64,000 nt of DNA from Catellatospora vulcania (GTDB lineage: Bacteria > Actinomycetota > Actinomycetes > Mycobacteriales > Micromonosporaceae), in NCBI RefSeq assembly GCF_009720385.1, contig NZ_WARX01000007.1:62001-126000 (forward strand), in the 5' to 3' direction. Positions 9,003-16,582 of the stretch are shown here, piece by piece. Position 1 is the first letter of the stretch. Every line of letters begins with the position of its first letter. A model generated the notes under the pieces. That model ran no database searches. It was given only the letters and a program-made list of their open reading frames with translations, and had not been told where the DNA came from. The translations under genes were made by a program, and so were the position numbers.

Positions 9003-9755
9003 GTGACTGACACGGCGGATGGGCGGTACCGGTTCTACGGCGAGCTGGCGCGGTGGTGGCCGCTGATCTCGCCGGTCGACGAGTACGCCGAGGAGATGGC
9101 GTTCACGGCGCGGTTGCTGCGGTCGGCGTCGATCCCGGTGCGCGAGGTGCTGGAGCTGGGCAGCGGCGGCGGCCACAACGCCGCACACCTGCGCGAGCAG
9201 TTCACCATGACGCTGTCGGACCTGTCCGCCGAGATGGTCGCCATGTCGCGGCGGCTGAACCCGGGCTGCGAGCACCACGTCGGCGACATGCGCACGCTGC
9301 GGCTGGGCCGCACCTTCGACGCGGTGTTCCTGCACGACGCGGTGTCATACATGACCACCGAGGACGACCTGCGCCAGGCGATCGCCACCGCGTACGCCCA
9401 CTGCCGGCCCGGCGGCGCGGCCGTGCTGCTGCCCGACGAGACGACGCAGACCTACGAACCCGGTGCCGACCACGGCGGCGTCGACGGCCCGGACGGGCGC
9501 GGGGTGCGTTTCCTGGAATGGTCGTGGGACCCCGACCCCGCCGACACCTGGACCGTCACCGAGTACGCCTTCCTGCTCCGCGAGGCCGACGGCAGCGTGC
9601 GCACCGTGCACGAGACGCATCGCACCGGCGTCTTCGCCCGCGAGGTGTGGCTGAAGCTGCTCACCGAGGCCGGGTTCATCCCCGAACTCGTGATCGAGCA
9701 GACCACCGAGGACCGCACCCCCCGCGACTGCTTCATCGCCCACCGCCCCGCGTGA
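9003..9755 (+). CDS. Class I SAM-dependent methyltransferase
   Basis: A 250-residue methyltransferase with the Rossmann-type SAM site VREVLELGSGGGHNAAHLRE (motif I near residue 45). The acidic loop MTLSDLSAEMVAMSRRLNPG and the motif IV region FDAVFLHDAVSYMTTEDDLR follow. The C-terminal half is beta-rich and the substrate cannot be predicted. The start is GTG at 9003, 12 bases after the hairpin repeat, with no strong Shine-Dalgarno. It is divergent from argS and followed on the same strand by the DUF6153/DUF305 pair, with a 73-base gap. Confidence 0.9.
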   Translation: MTDTADGRYRFYGELARWWPLISPVDEYAEEMAFTARLLRSASIPVREVLELGSGGGHNAAHLREQFTMTLSDLSAEMVAMSRRLNPGCEHHVGDMRTLRLGRTFDAVFLHDAVSYMTTEDDLRQAIATAYAHCRPGGAAVLLPDETTQTYEPGADHGGVDGPDGRGVRFLEWSWDPDPADTWTVTEYAFLLREADGSVRTVHETHRTGVFAREVWLKLLTEAGFIPELVIEQTTEDRTPRDCFIAHRPA

Positions 9756-9828
9756 CGCCGCCCGGGCATGCCGCCGGGGTGCGGGGAGCGGGGGGTGCGG
9801 CGTCGGGCGATCGGATACGGTGGGCGGC

Positions 9829-10371
9829 ATGCGGCGGCTGTCGACGGCCCGACCGGGCCGGACGGCCCGGGTGTTGCTGCTGCTCGTGACACTGGTCGGC
9901 CTCGCCGCGATGCACACCCTCGGGCACGGCACCGCGGCCCACGCCGCCATGACGCCGATGCCCGCGCACGCGACCGCCGCCGAGGGCACAGCCACGATGG
10001 CCGACGGCACAGTCACGATGGCCGACGGCACAGTCACGATGGCCGACGGCACCGCCACGATGGCCGACGGCACCGCCACCACGGCGGGCGCACCGGCCGA
10101 GGTCGTGCCGTGGAGCGGTTGCCCCGACGGCCACTGCGCTCGGCTGTCGGCGCCGCCCGCGCGCCACGATGCCGGCATGGACTGGTGGGACGTGTGCGTG
10201 GCGGTGCTGACCGCCCTCGGCGTGCTGCTGGTGCTGTTCTGGCTGGCGGGAGTGGTGTCGCGGCGTCGTGCCGCGGGACTGTCTCACTTCCGCGCGGGTG
10301 CGGCGTCGCGCGGGCCGCCCGTACGCGGACTCGGTCTCACCCTGGCCACGGTGTCGGTGATGCGGCACTAG
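9829..10371 (+). CDS. DUF6153-like membrane protein with Thr-Met-Ala-Asp repeats
   Basis: About 180 residues: an N-terminal hydrophobic segment (RVLLLLVTLVGLAAMHTLGHG), a His/Met-containing extracytoplasmic part, then WSGCPDGHCARL, and a second membrane segment (VCVAVLTALGVLLVLFWLAGVV) before an Arg-rich tail. The layout matches small DUF6153 proteins that commonly precede DUF305 genes, as here. A 21-base unit is repeated about 4.5 times, giving G-T-(A/V)-T-M-A-D repeats; their Met and Asp could bind metal. I chose the ATG at 9829 (MRRLSTARPGR). Function unknown; a copper or periplasmic metal role is inferred from neighbours. Confidence 0.8.
   Translation: MRRLSTARPGRTARVLLLLVTLVGLAAMHTLGHGTAAHAAMTPMPAHATAAEGTATMADGTVTMADGTVTMADGTATMADGTATTAGAPAEVVPWSGCPDGHCARLSAPPARHDAGMDWWDVCVAVLTALGVLLVLFWLAGVVSRRRAAGLSHFRAGAASRGPPVRGLGLTLATVSVMRH
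9985..10089 (+). repeat. 21-bp in-frame tandem repeat
   Basis: Units GGCACAG(C/T)CACGATGGCCGAC at 9985, 10006, 10027 and 10048, plus a degenerate fifth unit from 10069. The period is a multiple of three, so copy-number change keeps the frame. The spacing and in-frame position rule out CRISPR. Confidence 0.9.
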
Positions 10372-10447
10372 GACCCCCGTTGCCGCGCTCCGGCGCGGCA
10401 GGTCCTGCCGTACACCCTTCTGCCGACACCGAGAGGTCGATTCGATC

Positions 10448-11059
10448 ATGTTCAGGAACACCCTGCTGCGCGCTGCCCTGATACCGGCCGCCGCAGCCGT
10501 CACCGCCCTGGTCCTCACCGGCTGCGGCGCCGGCCACTCCGGTATGGACCACGGCTCCGGCACGCCGCCCACGGCGACCGCCAGTTCGGCGATCGGCTCG
10601 TTCAACGAGGCCGACGTGGCGTTCGCCCAGGCGATGATCCCGCACCACCAGCAGGCGGTGCGGATGGCGCGGCTCGCACCCGACCGCGCCGCCGACGCCG
10701 AGGTCAAGGCCCTGGCCGAGCAGATCAGGGCGGCCCAGGATCCGGAGATCGCCACCATGACCGGCTGGCTGCAGACCTGGCAGCGGCCCACGGCCATGCC
10801 CGGCCACGAGTCCGGCCACCAGGGCATGCCCGGCATGATGAGCGACGCCCAGCTGGCGGCCCTGGAGGCCGCGTCGGGCCGGGACTTCGACCGCATGTTC
10901 AGCGAGCTGATGATCGCGCACCACGAGGGTGCGGTCACCATGGCGCAGCAGGAACTCGCGAACGGCGCGAACCCCGCCGCCAAGGAGCTGGCCGGGCAGA
11001 TCGTCACGGCCCAGCAGGCCGAGATCGCGACGATGAAGGCGCTGCTGGCGCGACTGTGA
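10448..11059 (+). CDS. DUF305 family lipoprotein
   Basis: A 203-residue secreted lipoprotein: signal peptide with lipobox LVLTGC (Cys near 26), a short Gly/Met/His linker (GHSGMDHG), then a DUF305 (ferritin-like four-helix) domain. The domain contains two copies of the signature: DVAFAQAMIPHHQQAVRMA and FDRMFSELMIAHHEGAVTMA. The paired HH motifs and scattered Met residues suggest metal binding at the membrane surface. It follows the DUF6153 gene on the same strand (76 bases), a frequent pairing. Nearby DUF4396 and a CsoR-like palindrome support a copper-related role, which is inference. Confidence 0.93.
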   Translation: MFRNTLLRAALIPAAAAVTALVLTGCGAGHSGMDHGSGTPPTATASSAIGSFNEADVAFAQAMIPHHQQAVRMARLAPDRAADAEVKALAEQIRAAQDPEIATMTGWLQTWQRPTAMPGHESGHQGMPGMMSDAQLAALEAASGRDFDRMFSELMIAHHEGAVTMAQQELANGANPAAKELAGQIVTAQQAEIATMKALLARL

Positions 11060-11151
11060 ACCAGGCCGGGTGGCGCGGTTCGGGGCCGCGCCATCCGGGT
11101 GCCCGGCCGGCGTCCGTGCGCCTGTTGCCGGCATCCCGGCGTCGGCCGGCC

Positions 11152-11167
11152 CCGTCCGACGGGACGG
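11152..11167. terminator. Possible bidirectional terminator stem
   Basis: CCGTCC-GACG-GGACGG, a six-pair GC stem with a four-base loop, between the convergent DUF305 and DUF4396 genes. It is short and has no U-tract. Confidence 0.35.
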
Positions 11168-11185
11168 AGGCGTCCACGGCAGGGG

Positions 11186-11704
11186 TCAGTGGAACCGGTG
11201 CACGACGGCGTGGCCCTTGCCGCGGGAGATCAGCCAGCGGTTGACGGGGACGGTGAGCACGAACGCGACCAGCAGCGATAAGGCCAGCGCGGCCCAGAAC
11301 AGCCCGCTGCTCAGCCCGGCGTCCATGGCGCCGGGCACGCCGACCATGATCGCGTTGTCGATCAGCTCCATCACCGCGATGGACACCGTGTCCGCGGCGA
11401 GCGCGACCTTCAGCGCCTGCCGGAAGCCGACCCCGGCGCGCAGCACGCCGCGCATGGTCAGCGCGTATCCGAACACGAACGCCAGGGCGACCGACAGCAC
11501 CACCGTCGGCCCGGCCGTCCAGCCCAGCGCGGTGCCGACGACCATGCCCAGCACCTCGCCGATGGCGCAGCCGGTGAGGCAGTGCAGCGTCGCCGAGGCG
11601 GCCATGCGCCAGGTCGCGACAGCAGCGTGCTGGTGGGTGGCGTGCTCCTCGCGGACCGGGTCGTCGGTGACGTGGCCGTGGGCGGCATGGTCGTGGTGAT
11701 CCAT
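11186..11704 (-). CDS. DUF4396 membrane protein with His-rich N-terminus
   Basis: A polytopic protein of about 172 residues. A His-rich cytoplasmic or periplasmic tail (MDHHDHAAHGH, ATHQHAA) is followed by about four membrane helices carrying the family motif ATLHCLTGCAIGEVLGMVVGT. A second conserved stretch reads VSIAVMELIDNAIMVGVPGAM. The His tail and the Cys pair suggest metal binding. The ATG at 11704 is preferred over one four codons upstream. A perfect ATACCCCC-C-GGGGGTAT palindrome lies 21 bases upstream of the start, so CsoR-type copper control is likely. Its substrate is not known. Confidence 0.88.
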   Translation of the reverse strand: MDHHDHAAHGHVTDDPVREEHATHQHAAVATWRMAASATLHCLTGCAIGEVLGMVVGTALGWTAGPTVVLSVALAFVFGYALTMRGVLRAGVGFRQALKVALAADTVSIAVMELIDNAIMVGVPGAMDAGLSSGLFWAALALSLLVAFVLTVPVNRWLISRGKGHAVVHRFH

Positions 11705-11724
11705 GCCGCCCAGCATACCTCCGA

Positions 11725-11741
11725 ATACCCCCCGGGGGTAT
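11725..11741. promoter_or_regulatory. CsoR-like operator palindrome
   Basis: ATACCCCC C GGGGGTAT: perfect 8-bp arms around one base. It fits the G/C-run-flanked-by-AT pattern of CsoR/RcnR operators. It lies in the 39-base gap upstream of the DUF4396 gene and next to the stop of the methyltransferase on the same strand. Confidence 0.65.
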
Positions 11742-11743
11742 GG

Positions 11744-12541
11744 TCAGACGTGGCAGATGATCTCGCCGTGCGGCACCGCGAACCAGCCGTCCTCGGCCGC
11801 CACCCACTCCCGCCAGCCCTCGGCCATCCGCCGCAGATCGGCCTCGGTGGCCAGGCCCTGCGCGACGGCCTGCGCGGCCAGCGCCGACTGCACGACGCGC
11901 TCGGCCCACATACCGCCCCACCAGGCCCGCTCCTCGGGGGAGGCGTAGCACCAGACGCTCGCGGTCGCGGTGACGTCGGTGAACCCCGCCGCCCGCGCCC
12001 AGGAGTGCAGCCGCCGCCCGGCGTCGGGCTCCCCGCCGTTGCCGCGGGCGATCCGCCGGTACAGCGCCAGCCACTCGTCGAGGGCCGGGATCAACGGATA
12101 CCAGGTGAACGCGGCGTAGTCGCCGTCGCGGGCGGCCACCACCCCGCCGGGCCGGCACACCCGGCCCATCTCGCGCAGCGCGCCCACCGGGTCGGCCAGA
12201 TGCTGCAGCACCTGGTGGGCGTGCACCACGTCGAAGGAGCCGTCGGCCAGGTCGAGGGCCTGCACGTCGGCGACCAGGAAGTCGACGTTGGCGGTGCCGC
12301 GCGCGGCGATCTCGGCGCGGGCCAGCCCGAGGGCGTCGTCGGTGAGTTCCAGAGCAGTGAGCCGGCCCGGGGCGACCGCGTCGGCCAGGTCGGCGGTGAT
12401 GGTGCCCGGACCGCAGCCCACATCCAGGACCGCCTGGCCGGGCCGCAGGTGGGGGAGCAGGTACGCGGCGGAGTTGGCCGCGGTGCGCCAGCGGTGCGAC
12501 ACCAGCACCGTCTCGTGGTGTCCGTGCGTGTACGTCGTCAT
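11744..12541 (-). CDS. UbiE-like SAM-dependent methyltransferase
   Basis: A 265-residue methyltransferase. SAM site AVLDVGCGPGTITADLADAV is followed by LTALELTDDALGLAR, VDFLVADVQALDLADGSFDVV and the catalytic-region motif VHAHQVLQHLADPVGALREM with CRPGGVVAARDGD. The C-terminal cap (about 165-265) is Trp-rich and probably binds a small hydrophobic substrate. It starts with ATG at 12541. Its 3' end almost touches the CsoR-like palindrome of the next gene. The substrate cannot be told from sequence. Confidence 0.92.
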   Translation of the reverse strand: MTTYTHGHHETVLVSHRWRTAANSAAYLLPHLRPGQAVLDVGCGPGTITADLADAVAPGRLTALELTDDALGLARAEIAARGTANVDFLVADVQALDLADGSFDVVHAHQVLQHLADPVGALREMGRVCRPGGVVAARDGDYAAFTWYPLIPALDEWLALYRRIARGNGGEPDAGRRLHSWARAAGFTDVTATASVWCYASPEERAWWGGMWAERVVQSALAAQAVAQGLATEADLRRMAEGWREWVAAEDGWFAVPHGEIICHV

Positions 12542-12608
12542 GGGTGATCCCTCCTACCAGGAGAGTCTAGAGATCGTGTCCCGTAATGTAGGAGGTGAAT
12601 CCTGGATA

Positions 12609-12656
12609 ATGGACATGTTTAAGGAATGTGCAGGTCAGGGAACGCTTAGTCGGTGA
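12609..12656 (+). CDS. Possible 15-codon leader ORF coupled to the AI-2E family gene
   Basis: AGGAGGTGA (12590-12598), a full match to the 16S 3' end, is followed after 10-13 bases by ATG at 12609. The frame encodes MDMFKECAGQGTLSR and its TGA overlaps the GTG of the transporter gene as GTGA (12653-12656). This looks like a translational-coupling leader. The spacing from the ribosome site is somewhat long and no function is known. Confidence 0.35.
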   Translation: MDMFKECAGQGTLSR

Positions 12657-13753
12657 CAAACGGGCGTCGAGTGAGCGCAGCCGATGTCTTCCGCTGGGCG
12701 GTGGCCGGTTCGTGCGGCGTCGCCCTGGTGGGAGTGGCCCTGGCCGCCGTCTGGTCGGTGCGCGGGATCCTCGTGCTGGTCCTCGTGTCGCTGTTCGTGG
12801 CGGTCAGCCTCGACCCCGCGGTCCGCTGGCTGGTCCGCCACCACGTCCGCCGCCCGTACGCGGTCACCATCATCCTGCTCGCCCTGCTGGCGCTGCTCGC
12901 CCTGCTGATCCTCGGCATCGGGCCGCCGCTGGCCCGCCAGGCCGGGCAGCTCACCGACGACCTGCCCGGCCACATCCAGGCCCTCGACGATCGCTCACGG
13001 GCTTTCCGCGAGCTCAGCGCCCGCTACGGGCTCGGCGACCGGCTCAACGAACTCGCCGCCACGGTGCCCGAACGCGTCGGCGCGAGCCTGCTCAGCCTGT
13101 TCCGCACCTTCCTCGGCGTGCTCGCCGCCGCCTTGACCGTGCTCGTGCTGTCGCTGTACTTCCTGGCCGACATGCCGCGGCTGCGCCGCCGGATCCAGCT
13201 GATGGCGCCCGACCGGCAGCGCGAGCGCACCCGCCGCATCGTCGACGTGGTGGTCGACAAGGTCGGCACATACATGATCGGCAATCTGGTGATCTCGCTG
13301 ATCGCGGGTGTCGTCGCGTACGCCGGCCTGCTGGTCCTCGGCATCCCGTTCGCGCTGCCGCTCGCGCTGATCGTCGCCGTGACCGACCTGATCCCGCTGG
13401 TCGGGGCGACGCTGGGCACCGCGGTCTGCGGTCTGGTCGCGGCCGTCGCGGCCGGCGTGTGGCCCGCGGCGGTCGGCATCGTCGTCTGGCTGTTGATCTA
13501 CCAGCAGATCGAGAACTACGTCATCGTGCCGAAGGTGATGAAGCAGAGCCTGGACATGCCCGCGCTCGCGGTGCTGCTGGCCAGCCTGGTCGGCGCGGGC
13601 CTGCTGGGCCTGATCGGCGCGCTGATGGCCATCCCGATCGCGGCCATGGTCAAGACGGTGCTGGCCGAACTGCGCGAGCCGCTGCCGCCCGAGCACGCAC
13701 CCCCGACCGCCGACGATTCGGATCACGGTCTGCCGGGTACGCACCCGTCCTGA
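12653..13753 (+). CDS. AI-2E family transporter (YdiK/PerM-like permease)
   Basis: A 366-residue polytopic membrane protein with the AI-2E exporter family layout. Two pairs of N-terminal helices (VSLFVAVSLDPAVRWLVRHH; ILLALLALLALLILGIG) precede a long extracytoplasmic amphipathic segment (about 95-150). A helix with LYFLADMPRLRRRIQ follows, then the conserved C-terminal block LIPLVGATLGTAVCGLVA, YQQIENYVIVPKVM and LLGLIGALMAIPIAAMV. Family members export small molecules or ions; the substrate here is unknown. The GTG at 12653 overlaps the stop of a short upstream ORF. A YihY gene follows after 22 bases and is probably co-transcribed. Confidence 0.93.
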   Translation: MTNGRRVSAADVFRWAVAGSCGVALVGVALAAVWSVRGILVLVLVSLFVAVSLDPAVRWLVRHHVRRPYAVTIILLALLALLALLILGIGPPLARQAGQLTDDLPGHIQALDDRSRAFRELSARYGLGDRLNELAATVPERVGASLLSLFRTFLGVLAAALTVLVLSLYFLADMPRLRRRIQLMAPDRQRERTRRIVDVVVDKVGTYMIGNLVISLIAGVVAYAGLLVLGIPFALPLALIVAVTDLIPLVGATLGTAVCGLVAAVAAGVWPAAVGIVVWLLIYQQIENYVIVPKVMKQSLDMPALAVLLASLVGAGLLGLIGALMAIPIAAMVKTVLAELREPLPPEHAPPTADDSDHGLPGTHPS

Positions 13754-13775
13754 CATCCGAGCACCGGAGGACACC

Positions 13776-14726
13776 GTGTCCCTGCGCCCGCCGCCCGCCG
13801 ACCGTGCGCCCGACCGCCCCGGCGAGCTGACCCGCCGCGACTGGTGGGATGTGCTCAAACGCACCGCCAAGGAGTACCAGCAGGACAATCTCGGCGACTG
13901 GGCCGCGTCGCTGACCTACCGGGCGGTGATGTCGCTGTTCCCCGCCGTCCTGGTGCTCGTCGCGGTGCTCGGCCTGACCGGCGCGGACACCGCGCAGCGC
14001 GCCGCGGCTGAGGTCGGCTCGTTCACGCCCGGCGCGGTGCGGGACGTGCTCAACAACGCGCTCACCGAACTGCAGCGCGGCCAGGGCGCCGCGGGCCTGG
14101 TCGCGGTGGTCGGCGTGCTGCTGGCGCTGTGGTCGGCCTCGGGCTACGTGTCGGGGTTCATGCGGGCCAGCAACGTCATCTACGACGTGCCGGAGGGGCG
14201 GCCGATGTGGAAGACGCTGCCGATCCGGCTCGGCGTCACGGTCGTGTCCGTGATCGCGATCGTCGCCGTCACCGTCGCGCTGGTCTTCACCGGCCCGGTC
14301 GCCGCCCGCACCGGGGAGTACCTGCACCTGGGCACCGGGGTGGTGCGGGTCTGGGACATCGCGAAATGGCCCCTGGTCATCGTCGTGATCGCGCTCATCT
14401 TCGCGCTGCTCTACTGGGCCTCGCCCAACGCCCGGCAGGGCGGCTGGCGCTGGATCACCCCCGGCAGCCTGCTCGCCGTGTTCATCTGGCTGCTCGCCTC
14501 GGCCGCCTTCGCCCTGTACGCCGCGAACTTCGGCTCCTACAACAAGATCTACGGCAGCCTGGCGGGCATCATCGTCTTCCTCATCTGGCTCTGGATCAGC
14601 AACGTCGCGCTGCTGCTGGGCGCCGAGTTCGACGCCGAGCTGCACCGTGCGCGTGCGATCGCCGCGGGCCATCCCGCCGACGAGGAGCCCTACGTCGAAC
14701 TCCGCGACGCGCCGGAGGGAGACTGA
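13776..14726 (+). CDS. YihY/virulence factor BrkB family membrane protein
   Basis: A 316-residue protein with six membrane helices after a Pro-rich cytoplasmic N-terminus. It has the family signature DNLGDWAASLTYRAVMSLFPAV, then GLVAVVGVLLALWSASGYV, and the C-terminal core GSYNKIYGSLAGIIVFLIWLWISNVALLLGAEFDAEL. The biochemical function of this family is not settled; the old RNase BN assignment was wrong. The start is GTG at 13776 with GGAGGACACC upstream. It follows the AI-2E family gene closely (22 bases) and is convergent with the next gene (3 bases apart). Confidence 0.93.
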   Translation: MSLRPPPADRAPDRPGELTRRDWWDVLKRTAKEYQQDNLGDWAASLTYRAVMSLFPAVLVLVAVLGLTGADTAQRAAAEVGSFTPGAVRDVLNNALTELQRGQGAAGLVAVVGVLLALWSASGYVSGFMRASNVIYDVPEGRPMWKTLPIRLGVTVVSVIAIVAVTVALVFTGPVAARTGEYLHLGTGVVRVWDIAKWPLVIVVIALIFALLYWASPNARQGGWRWITPGSLLAVFIWLLASAAFALYAANFGSYNKIYGSLAGIIVFLIWLWISNVALLLGAEFDAELHRARAIAAGHPADEEPYVELRDAPEGD

Positions 14727-14729
14727 GGC

Positions 14730-16292
14730 CTACGGCGCGGTCGGCATCGGGTAGATGCGGTAGCCGCCGACCGACACGGGCACGGACGTCGGCATACGCC
14801 GGGCCAGCTCCGCGTCCAGGGGTGAACCGGTGGCAGCCACCACCGCCTCCGCCCGCGCCCGCCAGTAGGGTTCGTAGCGGTTGAAGCCCCGTCCGAGCTG
14901 CTCGTCCACCACACCGCAGACGGTTTGCTCCGTGCTGAGGTAGCTGATCCAGTTGCACGTCCAGTACTCGCCGTGGACATAGCGGTAGCCGGAGTTCCGC
15001 AGGGCCGCCACGACCTGCCGCTGGCCCTCGCCCGCGGTGTGGTAGCCGGGTACCTGCCGGGCCAGGCCGATGCTCGCCGCGAGCATCGTGAGCGCCAGCG
15101 CGACCACGGGCAGCGCGGCCGGAACGGCCCACACCGTACGGGCCCGGATGACGCGCCACAGCGGCCACAGCGCCGCGGGCAGGGAGATGCCCAGCAGGGC
15201 CAGGTAACGTGCGCTCTCGATCGGGGTGTCGGCCGCGGCCGGGCTGCGCACGTAGCTCAGCAGGCTGAGCAACCCGCCCACGGCCAGCACGAGGCGCATG
15301 ATCTCCTGAGCGCGACCCTGCCCGGCCTCGGCGCCGTCGCCACCGGCCGTGCGCAGCCGCCGCAGCCCGCGCACGGACCCGACGATCGCCGCCGCCAGCA
15401 GCAGTACGAACACCGGAGCCCACCACAGCGACCAGCCTTCGCAGCGGCTTGGCGAGCACAGCCCCATGCCCATCGGCAGGCCGAACCACGCTCCGCCGTG
15501 GAGCCGGTCGAGCAGCGGCGCGTCGGTGCCGGCGCCGTTCAGCCCGAGGAAGACGGCGACGGAGTTGTCCTGCCATCCCGCGGTGAGATTGTCGATCACC
15601 AGCGGCAGGGCGCCGACCAGCGCGCCGGCGAGCAGCACGGCGGTTCGCCGTCCGGTGAGCACCCGGGCGGACAGCAACGCCACGAGCGCGCCGAGCAGAT
15701 ACGGCACCGGCAGCCAGTGGTTCCATACGATCAACCCGAACAGCAGCCCCCAGCCGCCGAAGGCGTACGGGGAGGTCAGGCGGCGGGTCATCAGCCCGTG
15801 GGTGAGCAGCAGGAGCCCGGCGACCATGGGGGCGGATTCGGGGTAGCCGCCGCCGGCGATCAGCTGGTTCTTCACCACCCGGTCGGCCCCGAAGGCGAGC
15901 AGCCCCACGGCGACGACGGCCAGGCCGGGCGAGAACAGCCGCCGGACCAGCACGAACATCACCGTCAGGAAGCACGCGAAAAGCAGGATGGTCGGCACTC
16001 GCAGCGCGGTGACCGAGGTGCCGAACAGCGCCACGACGGGGGCGGCCAGGTACGCCTCGATGGTGCCCATGTAGTGCTGGCCGTAGAAGTAGATCGGCAG
16101 CTCCCGGCCCTCGCTGATGTGCAGCGCCGCGAGTCCCATGGTTGCTTCGTCACTGTTGGTGTTCGGCGTCGAGAAGGCGGTGAGCCACGTTCGCCAGCCG
16201 ACACCGAGCGCACCGGCCAGCAAGGCCGCGCCGCTGTACCGGTCGAGGCGAGGAAGGCGCAGAGAATCGAGGCGAGCGCCGCTCCCCGTCAA
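14730..16292 (-). CDS. Polytopic membrane protein, probable GT-C fold glycosyltransferase (family 39-like)
   Basis: About 520 residues with roughly ten membrane helices. The first extracytoplasmic loop has the acidic motif of GT-C enzymes (STPNTNSDEATMGLAALHI) followed by YFYGQHYMGTIEAYLAAP, as in dolichyl-phosphate-mannose-type transferases. A soluble C-terminal region (about 400-520) carries several Cys and Tyr residues. It would transfer a sugar from a lipid carrier outside the membrane. The TTG at 16292 is my choice because a GGGGGG run lies about six bases upstream; the frame is open further upstream, so the start is uncertain. The 290 bases to the divergent gene at 16583 hold no other gene that I can support. 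Confidence 0.8.
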   Translation of the reverse strand: MTGSGARLDSLRLPRLDRYSGAALLAGALGVGWRTWLTAFSTPNTNSDEATMGLAALHISEGRELPIYFYGQHYMGTIEAYLAAPVVALFGTSVTALRVPTILLFACFLTVMFVLVRRLFSPGLAVVAVGLLAFGADRVVKNQLIAGGGYPESAPMVAGLLLLTHGLMTRRLTSPYAFGGWGLLFGLIVWNHWLPVPYLLGALVALLSARVLTGRRTAVLLAGALVGALPLVIDNLTAGWQDNSVAVFLGLNGAGTDAPLLDRLHGGAWFGLPMGMGLCSPSRCEGWSLWWAPVFVLLLAAAIVGSVRGLRRLRTAGGDGAEAGQGRAQEIMRLVLAVGGLLSLLSYVRSPAAADTPIESARYLALLGISLPAALWPLWRVIRARTVWAVPAALPVVALALTMLAASIGLARQVPGYHTAGEGQRQVVAALRNSGYRYVHGEYWTCNWISYLSTEQTVCGVVDEQLGRGFNRYEPYWRARAEAVVAATGSPLDAELARRMPTSVPVSVGGYRIYPMPTAP

Positions 16293-16582
16293 AGAAATCC
16301 CCCCGAGATGAAAAGCATCGGCCGCGCGCCGTGAACGGCCCGGCGGCCGGATGTCCAACAGATGCAACCAGTCCGGCCAGGGACTGTCAAACGCGCACGA
16401 CGACCGGCATTGACCGGTGGACACGGCCCCGGCCTCCGGCGGGCGCTGACAGGCCGGGCCCGAGATGACTACGGTGGTCGGTGTCCGCACCAGGGACGCA
16501 GGTGTGCCCACCCGGGACGCCGGACCCTGTCGCCGCCGTCTCCTGAGCCCATCGTGCCGCCGCTGAAACCCGAGGACCCGAC

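Noticed and set aside
9985-10089. CRISPR-like repeat array
   Set aside because: Units are contiguous without spacers, in frame and inside a coding region.
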